Of a stretch of 64,000 nucleotides of DNA, positions 49,296 through 58,226 are shown one piece after another; the first letter of the stretch is position 1; every line of letters begins with the position of its first letter. Source of the stretch: CAVOGJ01 sp963695405. GTDB taxonomy: Bacteria > Planctomycetota > Planctomycetia > Pirellulales > Pirellulaceae. The notes below the pieces were generated by a model, which saw nothing but the letters and a program-made list of their open reading frames with translations, was not told the DNA's origin and made no database searches. The translations under genes were made by a program, and so were the position numbers. Where the stretch lies: the NCBI GenBank assembly GCA_963695405.1, contig CAVOGJ010000008.1, forward strand, positions 186,001 through 250,000, in the 5' to 3' direction.

Positions 49296-50696
49296 GTGAA
49301 GCTGCATTTTCTGGGAGCCAACCGACAGGTCACGGGCTCGCGTTATTGCCTGGAAACCCATGGCAAGCGCATTTTGATCGATTGCGGCATGTTCCAAGAA
49401 CGTGAATTCGAGCACCGCAACTGGGATGCCTGTCCCATCGAGGCAGCGAGCATTGACCTGGTGATTGTCACTCACGCCCACATCGATCACGTAGGACTCT
49501 TACCGAGGCTGGTGCGACAAGGTTTCCAGGGGCGAATCATCGCCACGCTTCCCACGGTCGATCTGGCGGAAATCATGCTCAAGGATGCGGCACATATCCA
49601 GATGGAGGACGTCAAATACAAGCAGAAGCGGCACAAGAAACAGGGCAAGGTCAGTCCGCATCCCTACGAGCCGCTCTATGACGACCAGGACGCGATCGCG
49701 ACCCTGAAGCTGCTGGACGGAGTTCCGTACAACACAAGGATCGATCTGATCGAGGGAGTGAGCGTCATCTTTCAAGAGGCAGGCCACATCCTGGGTTCAG
49801 CCACCCTGCGGCTGAGCATCCGCACCGCTGCCGGCGAAACACGGCAACTCGTCTTTTCAGGAGACATCGGTCAGTGGGGAAAACCACTCATCCGCGATCC
49901 CCAACCGGTCGAAGTTGCCGATTACTTGGTGATGGAATCAACCTACGGAGATCGCAATCATGAGGCTGTCGGGGACGTCGAAACTCAGCTCGAAGAAATC
50001 TGTTCAGCGACCCTGAAACGTGGTGGCAAGGTGATCATTCCGACATTCGCTGTCGAACGGTCTCAAGAACTGATGTACTACCTTGGTGCGTTGGTACATG
50101 ATGATCGATTGCCCGATATCCCCATCTTTCTCGACAGCCCGATGGCCGTCGATGTGACCGAGATTTTTCTCAAAAATCACGACGTCTACGACGAGGCAAC
50201 GTGGCAACGAATCAGTTCCGGTATTCCTCCCCTACGCTTCCCCGGGCTGCAGATGGTTCGCTCGACGGAGGATTCGAAATCGATTAATCGCGTGGAGGGA
50301 CCCGCGATCATTATGTCCACTTCCGGAATGTGTACCGCGGGCCGGATTAAACACCATCTGAAGAACAATATTTCCAATCCGCTGAACACGTTGCTCTTCG
50401 TGGGGTACCAGGGGCGTGGAACGCTGGGGCGTCTGATCATTGACGGCAAGCCATTCGTCCGCATCCACGGACAGCAATATTCCGTCAAGGCGAACGTCGC
50501 CCGCATCTTCGGCTTTTCGGGACACGCCGATCGAGACGCGTTGCTTCGATGGGCTGCCGCTATCCACCGCCCGCCGCGGCGAACATTTCTGACCCACGGC
50601 GAAGAGCCTTCTTCGCAGTCGCTCGCCACGGCCCTCCGCAAAAACCAATGGGACGTCGACGTGCCCGCCTATTGCTCGGCCGTGGACCTCGACTAA
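49296..50696 (+). CDS. Beta-CASP metallo-beta-lactamase-fold ribonuclease
   Basis: A 466-aa MBL/beta-CASP protein like bacterial and archaeal CPSF73-type exonucleases. The metal motif is THAHIDHVGLLP; GHILGSATL and FSGDIG follow, then MESTYGDR, the beta-CASP helicase-like SxGxTF equivalent IPTFAVERSQELMYYL, STSGMCTAGR and FGFSGHADRDALLRW with the final His. It probably processes or degrades RNA. Start is GTG at 49296, with GGGAG ten bases upstream. Divergent from the RmlD-like gene. Confidence 0.88.
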   Translation: MKLHFLGANRQVTGSRYCLETHGKRILIDCGMFQEREFEHRNWDACPIEAASIDLVIVTHAHIDHVGLLPRLVRQGFQGRIIATLPTVDLAEIMLKDAAHIQMEDVKYKQKRHKKQGKVSPHPYEPLYDDQDAIATLKLLDGVPYNTRIDLIEGVSVIFQEAGHILGSATLRLSIRTAAGETRQLVFSGDIGQWGKPLIRDPQPVEVADYLVMESTYGDRNHEAVGDVETQLEEICSATLKRGGKVIIPTFAVERSQELMYYLGALVHDDRLPDIPIFLDSPMAVDVTEIFLKNHDVYDEATWQRISSGIPPLRFPGLQMVRSTEDSKSINRVEGPAIIMSTSGMCTAGRIKHHLKNNISNPLNTLLFVGYQGRGTLGRLIIDGKPFVRIHGQQYSVKANVARIFGFSGHADRDALLRWAAAIHRPPRRTFLTHGEEPSSQSLATALRKNQWDVDVPAYCSAVDLD

Positions 50697-50758
50697 GAAT
50701 CAACCGGATGACGTTCGGCAAGCCCGCGTTGCCCCCTGTCCCACAGAGAGGCATATCC

Positions 50759-51481
50759 ATGACCCGAAACGAATGGGATGGTACGGTCGAATTTTCCGTT
50801 TCCGCCGGACTCGTCCCTTGGCTCGATCCGATTGACTATGTGCACGCCGTCACGGGCAGAGCCCTGGATGTGAACGGGAACGTGGTGGGTACGATCGGGT
50901 TCAAACTTGTCGACACCATCGCAGCGATCAACGACGGCCAATCCCTGGGTTTGGTGTGCGATGCCGATTCGTCCATCCTGGGCCACATGCACGCGGCGTT
51001 GTTTGACCAGCACGGCGAACCGCACGAGGAACTTGACCTCATGCCGAGTTGGAGCAACCTGTTGTTTCTGGCGGCGGTCGACACGCTACCCAGTGGCGCG
51101 GAAACGACTTTCCGGGTCCAATTGGTCGAGACCGCGATTCGTCTCTTCTGCCCACAAGGTCTGGCAGTGGCCTGCGAAGAGGAGTTCGGATTGAAAATGG
51201 AAGAATGGCAGCAGCTTGGTTTTCGCCGCATCGCCAATTCGTCCTTTGTCCTTCGAGAGCTGGCCACCGGCAATCCATATCGGCGTTCCGACACCGAAGG
51301 CGCTTACATCTGTGATGCTTGTGGCGAGGAAATCGTAATTCCCATCGATGTCTCACAAGGGACACAGCAAGCCTTTGTCGAGGACTGCCCCGTTTGCTGC
51401 CGCGCTAATATCATTCACGTGGATATCGATAACGAGGGGAATGCGATCGTCTGGGCTCAACCCGAACAGGATTACGACTGA
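50759..51481 (+). CDS. CPXCG-domain protein
   Basis: A 240-aa protein. The C-terminal ~60 residues (YICDACGEEIVIPIDVSQG then CPVCC and HVDIDNEGNAIVWAQ) match the Cys-rich CPXCG family, a small zinc-binding domain usually found alone. The N-terminal ~165 residues (EFSVSAGLVPWLDPIDYVHA) form an unnamed domain. It follows the beta-CASP gene by 62 bases and could be cotranscribed. Role unknown. Confidence 0.72.
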   Translation: MTRNEWDGTVEFSVSAGLVPWLDPIDYVHAVTGRALDVNGNVVGTIGFKLVDTIAAINDGQSLGLVCDADSSILGHMHAALFDQHGEPHEELDLMPSWSNLLFLAAVDTLPSGAETTFRVQLVETAIRLFCPQGLAVACEEEFGLKMEEWQQLGFRRIANSSFVLRELATGNPYRRSDTEGAYICDACGEEIVIPIDVSQGTQQAFVEDCPVCCRANIIHVDIDNEGNAIVWAQPEQDYD

Positions 51482-51515
51482 TTGGCTGCCACCATCCACG
51501 CAGACAGCCGCTCCC

Positions 51516-54500
51516 CTAGGTCGCAGTCGTGTCGATGGACGGCACGATTTCCACCACCGCGCCCGCTCTTAAAAAGACAAGTCGAGTGCGGATGCGGTCG
51601 TCTGTCAGTCCAAACATGGAATGCACCGCTTGTCGATATGCGATCAGCTGCGGTTCATAGCTTGCGATCTGTTCCCGTCGCTGCGTCCGATTTGCGGTCG
51701 CCAACCGATCGCTTTTCCAATCGAGGACATCTGCCGCCACGATCGAAATACCGTCATACGCGAGTACCAGTCGATCAATGCTGCCCGTCACTGGCTGCCC
51801 CTGATCTCGATAGGCGATCCGCTGTTCATTTCGAACCTCGAGGCGAACCCGAGAAAACGCCGGGGACGAATTGGCCAAGCCCACCCGACCCGCGAGCCAC
51901 TCGTGAAATTCACGCGAATAAGGCTCGAGTTCCAGCAGTCCGCGGACGGCCGGCGTGGCGAGCACCCCCAAAAACTCTGCAGCCGCCTCGTCCAATTCGC
52001 CAGGAAATCGCCCGCGGGCGATTTCGCGCAATTGGCCGATCGTCGGCAGCGCTTCCAGCCAGGCCACTTCTTCCAGCCACATATGCATGAGAATGCCGAA
52101 GTCGATCGCCTTTTGACGCTGTTTAGAAAACAGTTCGACCGCGCCGGGCATGTCGTGCGATCTCCCGGACGGCGACTTCGGTAGAGGGCCGCCGCTGCCA
52201 GGTTGTTGGTTTTTGAGCCGCACGGACTGCCGGCTCTTTCTGGTCGGCTGCGGTAACGAATTCGCCGCCGCATCGTCGATCGCTTTCGCGCGATACCACT
52301 CCCGCTCGCCAGCTTCGAATACGACACTGCCGGCCTTGGCGATCGTCTCTGTCCCCAGTGTCGCCTGCAGTAATCCCGCCGTCGATTTTCTGTATTTCTT
52401 GCCGCTATAGGGCTCCAAAATCATGTACAAGGCTCGCTTTGCCCTCGTCATGGCGACATACAGACCACACAGGTATTCATGGGTGTCGCGACGCACGTCC
52501 TCGGCAAACAGCTGCTGCATCTCGGGAGGCAGTAGCGATCGAATCTCCTCGCCTGCGTACCGACAAATACGCTGCGGCCGCAACGTTGCGGGGCCACGCT
52601 GTACGGCAAAATTCTTCCGCTTGGCGATGGCTTCTTCCAACGACGTTAAGACCACGATGTCAAATTCCAGTCCCTTCGACTGATGGATCGTCATCACGCG
52701 CACGGCCGCAGTGCTCGGGTCGGCGACGCGCTCGGCGGCGACATACCGCACAAAATCGCCCGGTCGCAGCGTGGCCAGGGGCTGATACTCGTAGGCTAGA
52801 TCGATTAATTGGGACAGTCTCAATCGCTCTCGCCGGGAACACAGGGGGCCAAGTTGTTCGGCCCACACAGCCACACTCGCCCCGTATCCGTTCTCCAGCA
52901 GTTCGCGACGAAGACGTCGAGCCAGCTCGAGCCCGACGTCTCCCTCGGCGGGCAACTCAAGCGGCGAGATGCGGAGCGCACCTCCCAATGGACCCGTGGC
53001 AAAGTGAAAACGAGCGATCGAATCAGACGGGTGATCCACAAAATGCAGCAATGCGAGTATGTGCTGCACTGCGGCGGAATCCGTCAATGGATTGCCACCC
53101 TCCTCACTCGCCGGAATCTGCTGCTCGCGGAGCTGGTGGATCACCTCTCCGACCGTTTGATTTCGTCGTACGAGTACGCCAATGGTGTGCCGCGGTGCAC
53201 GCTCGCGCAACTGACGTACCAGCTGCGCCGCATGGAACAAGGGATCACTGGTGCCGTCGCCATCGGCGTTCGCCACCTCCAAGCGAACGTAACCGGAAAC
53301 GTCCTTGGCCGTATGATGCTGTGGAAAATCCCAGCTCGCAAACCCTTCCTGGTAGGGTCCCAGATCATCATGTTGCAAGCGCTGACTGAAGACGCGATTG
53401 ACCGCGTCAATGATGACCGGAGAGGAGCGGCGACTCATGTTCAGCTGCGTCACCTCCACATTCGGCAGCTGACGGTCCAGGTTTTCCAGGATGTCCGCCT
53501 GGCCTCCCCGCCAGCCATAGATAGCCTGCTTTGTATCTCCGACGCAAAAGAACGAATGGGACTCGTCGCGAAAGGACGTAATCCACTCCGCCATCGGTCG
53601 CAGCGTTTCCCATTGTCCCACCGATGTGTCCTGAAACTCGTCGAGCAACAGATGACTGATCTGAGCATCCATGCGATAAGCCATCTGCTCACGCTGCGGT
53701 CGCTGTGCGAGACGGTTTAGAAACTGAGGTACATCACCAAAGAGGATCGCGCCCTCTTGCATCTTGAGTGAATCGTAAACTTGGTCGAAGGAACGAGCCA
53801 ATTCGTAGGCGCCGCGAGTTTGCTGGGCCAAGCGGTGGACGGCATGGGCACGAGCCGTTTCCAGCAAGGGCTCGTAAACCGCCTTCACGTCTTCGGTGAT
53901 CGTCCAGCGATTGTATTTGCCGCCGTGCAGAATCCCTTTGGCAATTCCCTTGGAAATAAACCCATCCCAGTCCTCTGCCTGGGCATGTTCCAGAGCGGCT
54001 TGATGTGCCCTCCGGTGGCTCTCTTTTGGCAACACAGCCGCCGCGAACTGCCGCAAGGCAGCCTCTCGTTCGTGCGGCGTCGCCAGCGGCAGATCTGGAA
54101 ACCAATTCCAGGCTGACGCGCCGTCAGCGCTCGATTCCTGATACAAGTCATAGACTTCGCCAACCGTATCGAGCAGCATGCTCATCACCGCACGCTGGGC
54201 ATCGCCCTTGGTGAGTAGATACATCAGCTCGCGGGCTTGCTGAGCCTGACGAGTGAGAAGTTCCGTCATGGCCTGCCGCCGCACCCGCTGGTCCGCATAG
54301 GCGTCCAGGATCGTCCAATCTGCCGGCAGTCCTAGCTCCAGACCGAACGCACGCGCCACCTGACCAAAGTAAGCATCCAACGTCGAAATACGAATGCGGT
54401 GCAAGTTGCGCGTCAACTCGACAAGCATCTCACGTAATCGCTCCTGCGACACTCTCTGCTGTAGGGCAAGACAAAGCTGATCACGTTCGCTCTCGCTCGT

Positions 54501-54728
54501 TGTCGCCTTGGCAAGACGCAGCAAGACGCGATCGAGAATCTCTCCGGCAGCTTTGCGGGTAAACGTGGTGGCCAAAATGCGGTCGAGCGGCTGTTTCGCG
54601 TAAATCAGCTGCAGGTAACGGCTGCTCAACTGATGCGTCTTGCCCGACCCGGCCGACGCTCGAATGATCACATGCTGTGGCGGTATCGCGGTGTCCACGC
54701 ATTCGCTCTGACTCGCAGAAGTCTCCAT
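51516..54728 (-). CDS. UvrD/Rep-family helicase-nuclease (AddA/RecB-like)
   Basis: A 1070-aa ATP-dependent DNA helicase-nuclease. Motif Ia: IIRASAGSGKTHQL with Walker lysine K30; TFTRKAAGEIL follows. Later motifs are LLDEFQDTSVGQW (II), CVGDTKQAIYGWRGG (III), VMTIHQSKGLEFDIVVL (V) and LYVAMTRAKRALYMI (VI). The C-terminal nuclease has GSIDRLVLAYDG and AADVLDWKSDRL, a PD-(D/E)XK signature as in AddA. No AddB/RecC-like gene is seen nearby. The start overlaps the CPBP gene stop as TAATG, so translation is coupled. Confidence 0.88.
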   Translation of the reverse strand: METSASQSECVDTAIPPQHVIIRASAGSGKTHQLSSRYLQLIYAKQPLDRILATTFTRKAAGEILDRVLLRLAKATTSESERDQLCLALQQRVSQERLREMLVELTRNLHRIRISTLDAYFGQVARAFGLELGLPADWTILDAYADQRVRRQAMTELLTRQAQQARELMYLLTKGDAQRAVMSMLLDTVGEVYDLYQESSADGASAWNWFPDLPLATPHEREAALRQFAAAVLPKESHRRAHQAALEHAQAEDWDGFISKGIAKGILHGGKYNRWTITEDVKAVYEPLLETARAHAVHRLAQQTRGAYELARSFDQVYDSLKMQEGAILFGDVPQFLNRLAQRPQREQMAYRMDAQISHLLLDEFQDTSVGQWETLRPMAEWITSFRDESHSFFCVGDTKQAIYGWRGGQADILENLDRQLPNVEVTQLNMSRRSSPVIIDAVNRVFSQRLQHDDLGPYQEGFASWDFPQHHTAKDVSGYVRLEVANADGDGTSDPLFHAAQLVRQLRERAPRHTIGVLVRRNQTVGEVIHQLREQQIPASEEGGNPLTDSAAVQHILALLHFVDHPSDSIARFHFATGPLGGALRISPLELPAEGDVGLELARRLRRELLENGYGASVAVWAEQLGPLCSRRERLRLSQLIDLAYEYQPLATLRPGDFVRYVAAERVADPSTAAVRVMTIHQSKGLEFDIVVLTSLEEAIAKRKNFAVQRGPATLRPQRICRYAGEEIRSLLPPEMQQLFAEDVRRDTHEYLCGLYVAMTRAKRALYMILEPYSGKKYRKSTAGLLQATLGTETIAKAGSVVFEAGEREWYRAKAIDDAAANSLPQPTRKSRQSVRLKNQQPGSGGPLPKSPSGRSHDMPGAVELFSKQRQKAIDFGILMHMWLEEVAWLEALPTIGQLREIARGRFPGELDEAAAEFLGVLATPAVRGLLELEPYSREFHEWLAGRVGLANSSPAFSRVRLEVRNEQRIAYRDQGQPVTGSIDRLVLAYDGISIVAADVLDWKSDRLATANRTQRREQIASYEPQLIAYRQAVHSMFGLTDDRIRTRLVFLRAGAVVEIVPSIDTTAT

Positions 54729-55444
54729 TATCCGCCTCGCAGCATTTGATAACCGATCAGGAAGATCGCCGCGTCAACAATCGCATGGCTCAGCCACGAG
54801 GCCCGCAGCGTCCCGCAAGAATGATACAACCAGGCCCACGCTGCCCCGCCCACCGCGACGGACAAGGAGAAAAACCAAGTTGCCGGCGACAGCCATCCAA
54901 AGTAGCTGGCTAATACCAGGACATGATGGGACATGAACCCCACGCTCGAAACAAAGACGGCCGATCCCCACCCCATCCGTTCGGTGAGGCCTCGAAAAAC
55001 AAACCAACGCCAATAGTACTCTTCTAGAAAGGAGTGCAGCACCACGTAGAACGTGCCCAATCCTAAGAAGGCGAGCGGCGTCGCGAAGCCCAAATCGGCA
55101 ATCTTTTGCACGATGGCCCTCCGCGCCGAGTCGAAAATGGCCGTTTGTTCGAGCCAGCCATGATAGAGCACGAATATGGCGGTAAACACCAATGCCCCAA
55201 AGGCCATACCGAGCCACAGCGCGCGTCGGACGTTGCCGGTCGTGGGCCACGCGGCTGGACGACAAACGAAGAACCACACAAGTGGTAACGCAAACTGGGC
55301 GACTTTCCCCAAACCCATGCCGATTCGCTGGAGTGGGGTTTCACTCGTGGCAAGCCAGAAAAAATAGACGTAAGTCAACACGGAGGGCAAGATCAGCCCG
55401 CAAACAAGGAAGGCGACCGCCAATCGATGGTGATTCCGACTCAC
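54728..55444 (-). CDS. CPBP-family intramembrane protease
   Basis: A 238-aa polytopic protein (about 6-7 spans) of the CAAX protease / bacteriocin-processing (CPBP) family. The catalytic motif is SFLEEYYWRWFVFRG (EExxxR), followed by the FMSHH histidines and a final SHAIVDAAIFLIGY. Coupled by TAATG overlap to the AddA-like helicase gene, an unusual pairing. Substrate unknown. Confidence 0.85.
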   Translation of the reverse strand: MSRNHHRLAVAFLVCGLILPSVLTYVYFFWLATSETPLQRIGMGLGKVAQFALPLVWFFVCRPAAWPTTGNVRRALWLGMAFGALVFTAIFVLYHGWLEQTAIFDSARRAIVQKIADLGFATPLAFLGLGTFYVVLHSFLEEYYWRWFVFRGLTERMGWGSAVFVSSVGFMSHHVLVLASYFGWLSPATWFFSLSVAVGGAAWAWLYHSCGTLRASWLSHAIVDAAIFLIGYQMLRGG

Positions 55445-55703
55445 TGCCGCTTTCCTCGAATGGCCGAGCTGCGATCGAAGTTGACGGGTGCGGTCAGAAT
55501 CGATTTGCCCATCCCGGGCCGTCGTCCCGCGAAACTTACCGATTACGACGATTCTGCCGATCCCAACGCTGACTTTTCGGCATGGTTAAGATACGCCAGA
55601 GGAACCAACGGCGGCAAGTGACGGAAAGTCGAGCAATGCTCCGATCCGATCTAACATGCGGATAAAGTGGACTATCTCGCAAGCACCAAAGGCAACTTGC
55701 CCC

Positions 55704-55961
55704 ATGACGCATCTCCCCGACCAGATTCGCCAGTTCGTGATGTCACAATTAGAACGCTATGGCGCGGCTCGCGATGCGAGCCTCCGCGAAACTCTCCTAA
55801 TGCGTCAGGGAGCCTACTGCGGCCACCGGTTTCGACATGACGGTTTCGAGGCCGTATGGTTCGTTGAGGAAGACCAGATCAAGCTATACGCCCCAGATCA
55901 CAGCCTGATCGCCACGTACAAACCAAGCGAATTGCAGCCCCAAAGTCGTAAAGCCGCCTAG
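55704..55961 (+). CDS. Small conserved-looking hypothetical protein
   Basis: An 85-aa protein (MTHLPDQIRQFVMSQLERYG...) with a predicted helical start and a strand-rich second half (GAYCGHRFRHDGFEAVWF, DQIKLYAPDHSLIATYKP). I recall similar short proteins in planctomycetes but cannot name a family. The frame begins at 55656, but ATG at 55704 has AAAGGCAAC upstream. Confidence rests on the protein-like composition. Confidence 0.6.
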   Translation: MTHLPDQIRQFVMSQLERYGAARDASLRETLLMRQGAYCGHRFRHDGFEAVWFVEEDQIKLYAPDHSLIATYKPSELQPQSRKAA

Positions 55962-56199
55962 CAGTGGGACCCCGAAAGCGAGTGAGAAGCGGCAAGAGGC
56001 GGGGTGTTTTATTGGCTCCTCCGACGCGATTGAGCTTCGGACGGCGACGCCTTTCCGGCGTTTCATGGCGAGAATCTCGGGCGCCCGAGGTTCCACTGGC
56101 TGCGCAGGGGTCCAGAGAAGCAGAGGCCAGCCACCGCTGGCTGCCTGCGGCCCGACCGTGGACCGAGAAAAGCGTCCATCGCTTCACTGGCGGAGACAA

Positions 56200-56397
56200 C
56201 TAACTACCGTTGACTGCCGTCTCGATTCGCGTCGCATTGTTCTCCCACAGATTGCCGCTACCGCCTCCCACGACGGAAATCGACGCGATCGCGACCATCA
56301 GGATCAGACCCAACATGACCGCGTATTCGACAGCCGTGGGCCCGGCTGCGTCTGCGAGAAATTGCCTGATTCGTGATGCCCAGCGATGGAGGTGCAT
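56200..56397 (-). CDS. Flp/Fap-type pilin (type IVb)
   Basis: A 65-aa Flp-family prepilin. RIRQFLADAAGPTAVEYAVMLGLILMVAI is the signature: a short leader, processing after G in AAGP/T, then the EY motif (VEYAVM) and a hydrophobic helix. It would assemble into Tad pili. No tad secretion genes (tadA, rcpA, tadV) are in the window, so this is an orphan pilin here, expressed from elsewhere-controlled machinery. Confidence 0.85.
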   Translation of the reverse strand: MHLHRWASRIRQFLADAAGPTAVEYAVMLGLILMVAIASISVVGGGSGNLWENNATRIETAVNGS

Positions 56398-56896
56398 GGA
56401 TTCGTCCTATCTTCAAATAAGGCCCACATGTGCCCGTGGCGTGGGCGAGATTTTTTCTTCGGTCTTTGATCTGCTCCCTCAGGGAAAGCCTACGTCGCCC
56501 TTGCCTTCCGTCAAGTCGCTGACCGCCATTTCGCCGGCCAAGAGGCTTACGCGGTGCTTCTCTTCGCTGGCCGGGCAGCACACCCGTCACAGACCACACC
56601 AGACGCGCATCGATCTCCGTTGGCATGTTCGGTTCATAACAGGGCGGCCAGGGAACGCGGACGCAGCCAACGGAGCGATGCGACCCGCAGCCGATCGCGG
56701 ATGATGACAGGGTCGACAGCGGTGGCTATTGCCCCCACCGGCGGTACCAAGGGGAGTCCCATGGTATGGGTCCCGTACGACCGCCATGCTGGGTGTATTA
56801 GGTATATTCGTCAACATCAGCACGGCTCACAGCCAACGCGGTTTCTTGCTGGGGCGTGGCGGGGTCATCCCCTGTTCGCTCCTCGCGACTTGAATA
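56398..56896. other. Gene-free stretch before transposase remnant
   Basis: Apart from the presumed flp promoter near its left end I see no gene. The open frame entering from 56554 becomes meaningful only from about 56897, where the transposase copy begins. Confidence 0.45.
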
Positions 56897-57250
56897 CAGA
56901 CAGGGACGGCGGACGGCATAGAGGTACGGCCGACGCACAATCCACCTGGCTCACCCCGCATTCCAACAAGGGGTTCTTGCCCGCTACGCTCGATGAATAT
57001 TTGACGCTGCTCGATACGCTGGGACGGATGTTGCGTCAGGGGAAACGTGGCGCCATCCCATCGAACGCGGTGCCGCTACTCGAGCGACTGAACGTAGAGA
57101 CTAGCCACTGGCTCGAATCGCTGTGGAGTCTCTTTCAAAATGACCGCTTGGCCGCACGACGCCACATGGTGGCTGGCCACGGTTGACGGTGCGAAACCGT
57201 CGGATTCTCGACATGTTTCCCAAGTCGTCTGCCTTCGCAGCACGAACGGC
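56897..57250 (+). pseudogene. Truncated 3' copy of the RAYT transposase gene
   Basis: This stretch is a near-identical direct copy of 59056-59409 (offset 2159 bases), covering the last ~95 codons of the transposase (SNKGFLPATLDEYLTLLDTL through the stop at 57186) and about 65 bases beyond. The upstream two thirds of the gene are absent. It is followed at 57295 by the same repeat family that follows the full gene. I infer a deleted relic of a second element. Confidence 0.85.
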
Positions 57251-57294
57251 CCTCACGCCAATCCCCCCGAGGACCGTGTCTCCGCGACAGTTCC

Positions 57295-57448
57295 TTCCCA
57301 AACCACCCACACTCCCCCCCCAACGTCTGTGTCTTCTCGGTAGTTCTTCGCGGTAGTTCTTCGCGGTAGTTCATTCCTAAACCACCCGCACTCTCTCCCC
57401 AACGTCTGTGTCTTCGCGAAGTCCCCAACGTCTGTGTCTTCGCGACAG
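57295..57448. repeat. REP-like repeat cluster A
   Basis: Three copies of the element also found around the transposase: 57295-57340, 57374-57420 and a half copy 57422-57448. Core words are AAACCACCCACACTC and AACGTCTGTGTCTTCGCG. CTTCGCGAAG in copy 2 is palindromic. Between copies 1 and 2 lie three 13-bp tandem repeats, TCGCGGTAGTTCT (57335-57373). Confidence 0.85.
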
Positions 57449-57734
57449 TTTTCGTATTGCTGGAAGTCGTCAAACCCGCCCGCCCGACGACGCCTGGCTA
57501 CCAGGAAGAAAGAGCGGCGGTCAACCCCCGTCCAGGCATGGCGCTGGTGAACGGTGACGACCGTCTGTCTCATTGAGAATGAAGCACTGAGAATTGCCAA
57601 TCCACTCTTCTACGAACTTGAAAAAGCAATCCAAGTCCTGCTTGAAAAGCAGTCTTAGCGGTCGAGGTAATATTGGCTAGCCCGATGAGAATTACGGCTT
57701 GGCTGTGGATTCTGAGGAGAGCAGCAGTGGCGAA

Positions 57735-58130
57735 TTAAAATGTGATCACGCAATCTAAACCGGACGTGAATTGATTCGTCGCCGTGCCCATAAGCCCTCC
57801 ATCGCGACTGTCAAAAGGAAGTCCTGCGCCGGTGAACCAATCCCACCGCACCTCCGGCCGAATTCGAACGAAACTCGACGGCATGAAGTTCAGGCCAAGC
57901 GTCGCAGCGAAGTAGTTTCCTTCGCCGGCCCCATTGACCTTCACGCGTTGCCCATCATCGTCGTCGAACCAATCCAGTCGTAACGCGACATCCGAGCGTT
58001 CGGTTAAGTTGACAAAGACGTAGTTAGTAATCGAAATCCACTCGTTATCTTCAACCCCAAGGCCTGCATTGACACCGACCGTGTTCTCCACCACATGGGT
58101 CACGCGGTCATTTAGCTCACTGAAAAGACA
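57735..58130 (-). pseudogene. C-terminal remnant of BBP2-like outer-membrane barrel gene
   Basis: About 115 codons of a beta-barrel protein survive: WISITNYVFVNLTE, ALRLDWFDDDDGQRV, NYFAATLGLNFMP, RIRPEVRWDWFTGAGLPFD and a terminal aromatic strand GLDCVITF ending in F, the outer-membrane signal. This pattern matches the BBP2/OmpL-like porins of planctomycetes. Upstream (towards 58134) it runs straight into the inverted repeat of the transposase element, and the N-terminal two thirds are missing on both sides. Confidence 0.78.
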
Positions 58131-58133
58131 GCT

Positions 58134-58179
58134 CGAAGACACAGACCTTGACGAGGACAAGTGGGCGGTTTGGGGCAGG
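58134..58179. repeat. Left inverted copy of REP-like repeat
   Basis: Reads GAAGACACAGACCTTG, ten variable bases, then GTGGGCGGTTTGGGGCAGG. The reverse complement aligns with the right copies at 59538-59589 (CCAAACC...CCCAC...CAAGGTCTGTGTCTT). Confidence 0.75.
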
Positions 58180-58226
58180 TTTCACACGCCTTCGTCAGAA
58201 AAATCACGCATTTTTGCTGGCCAGGT

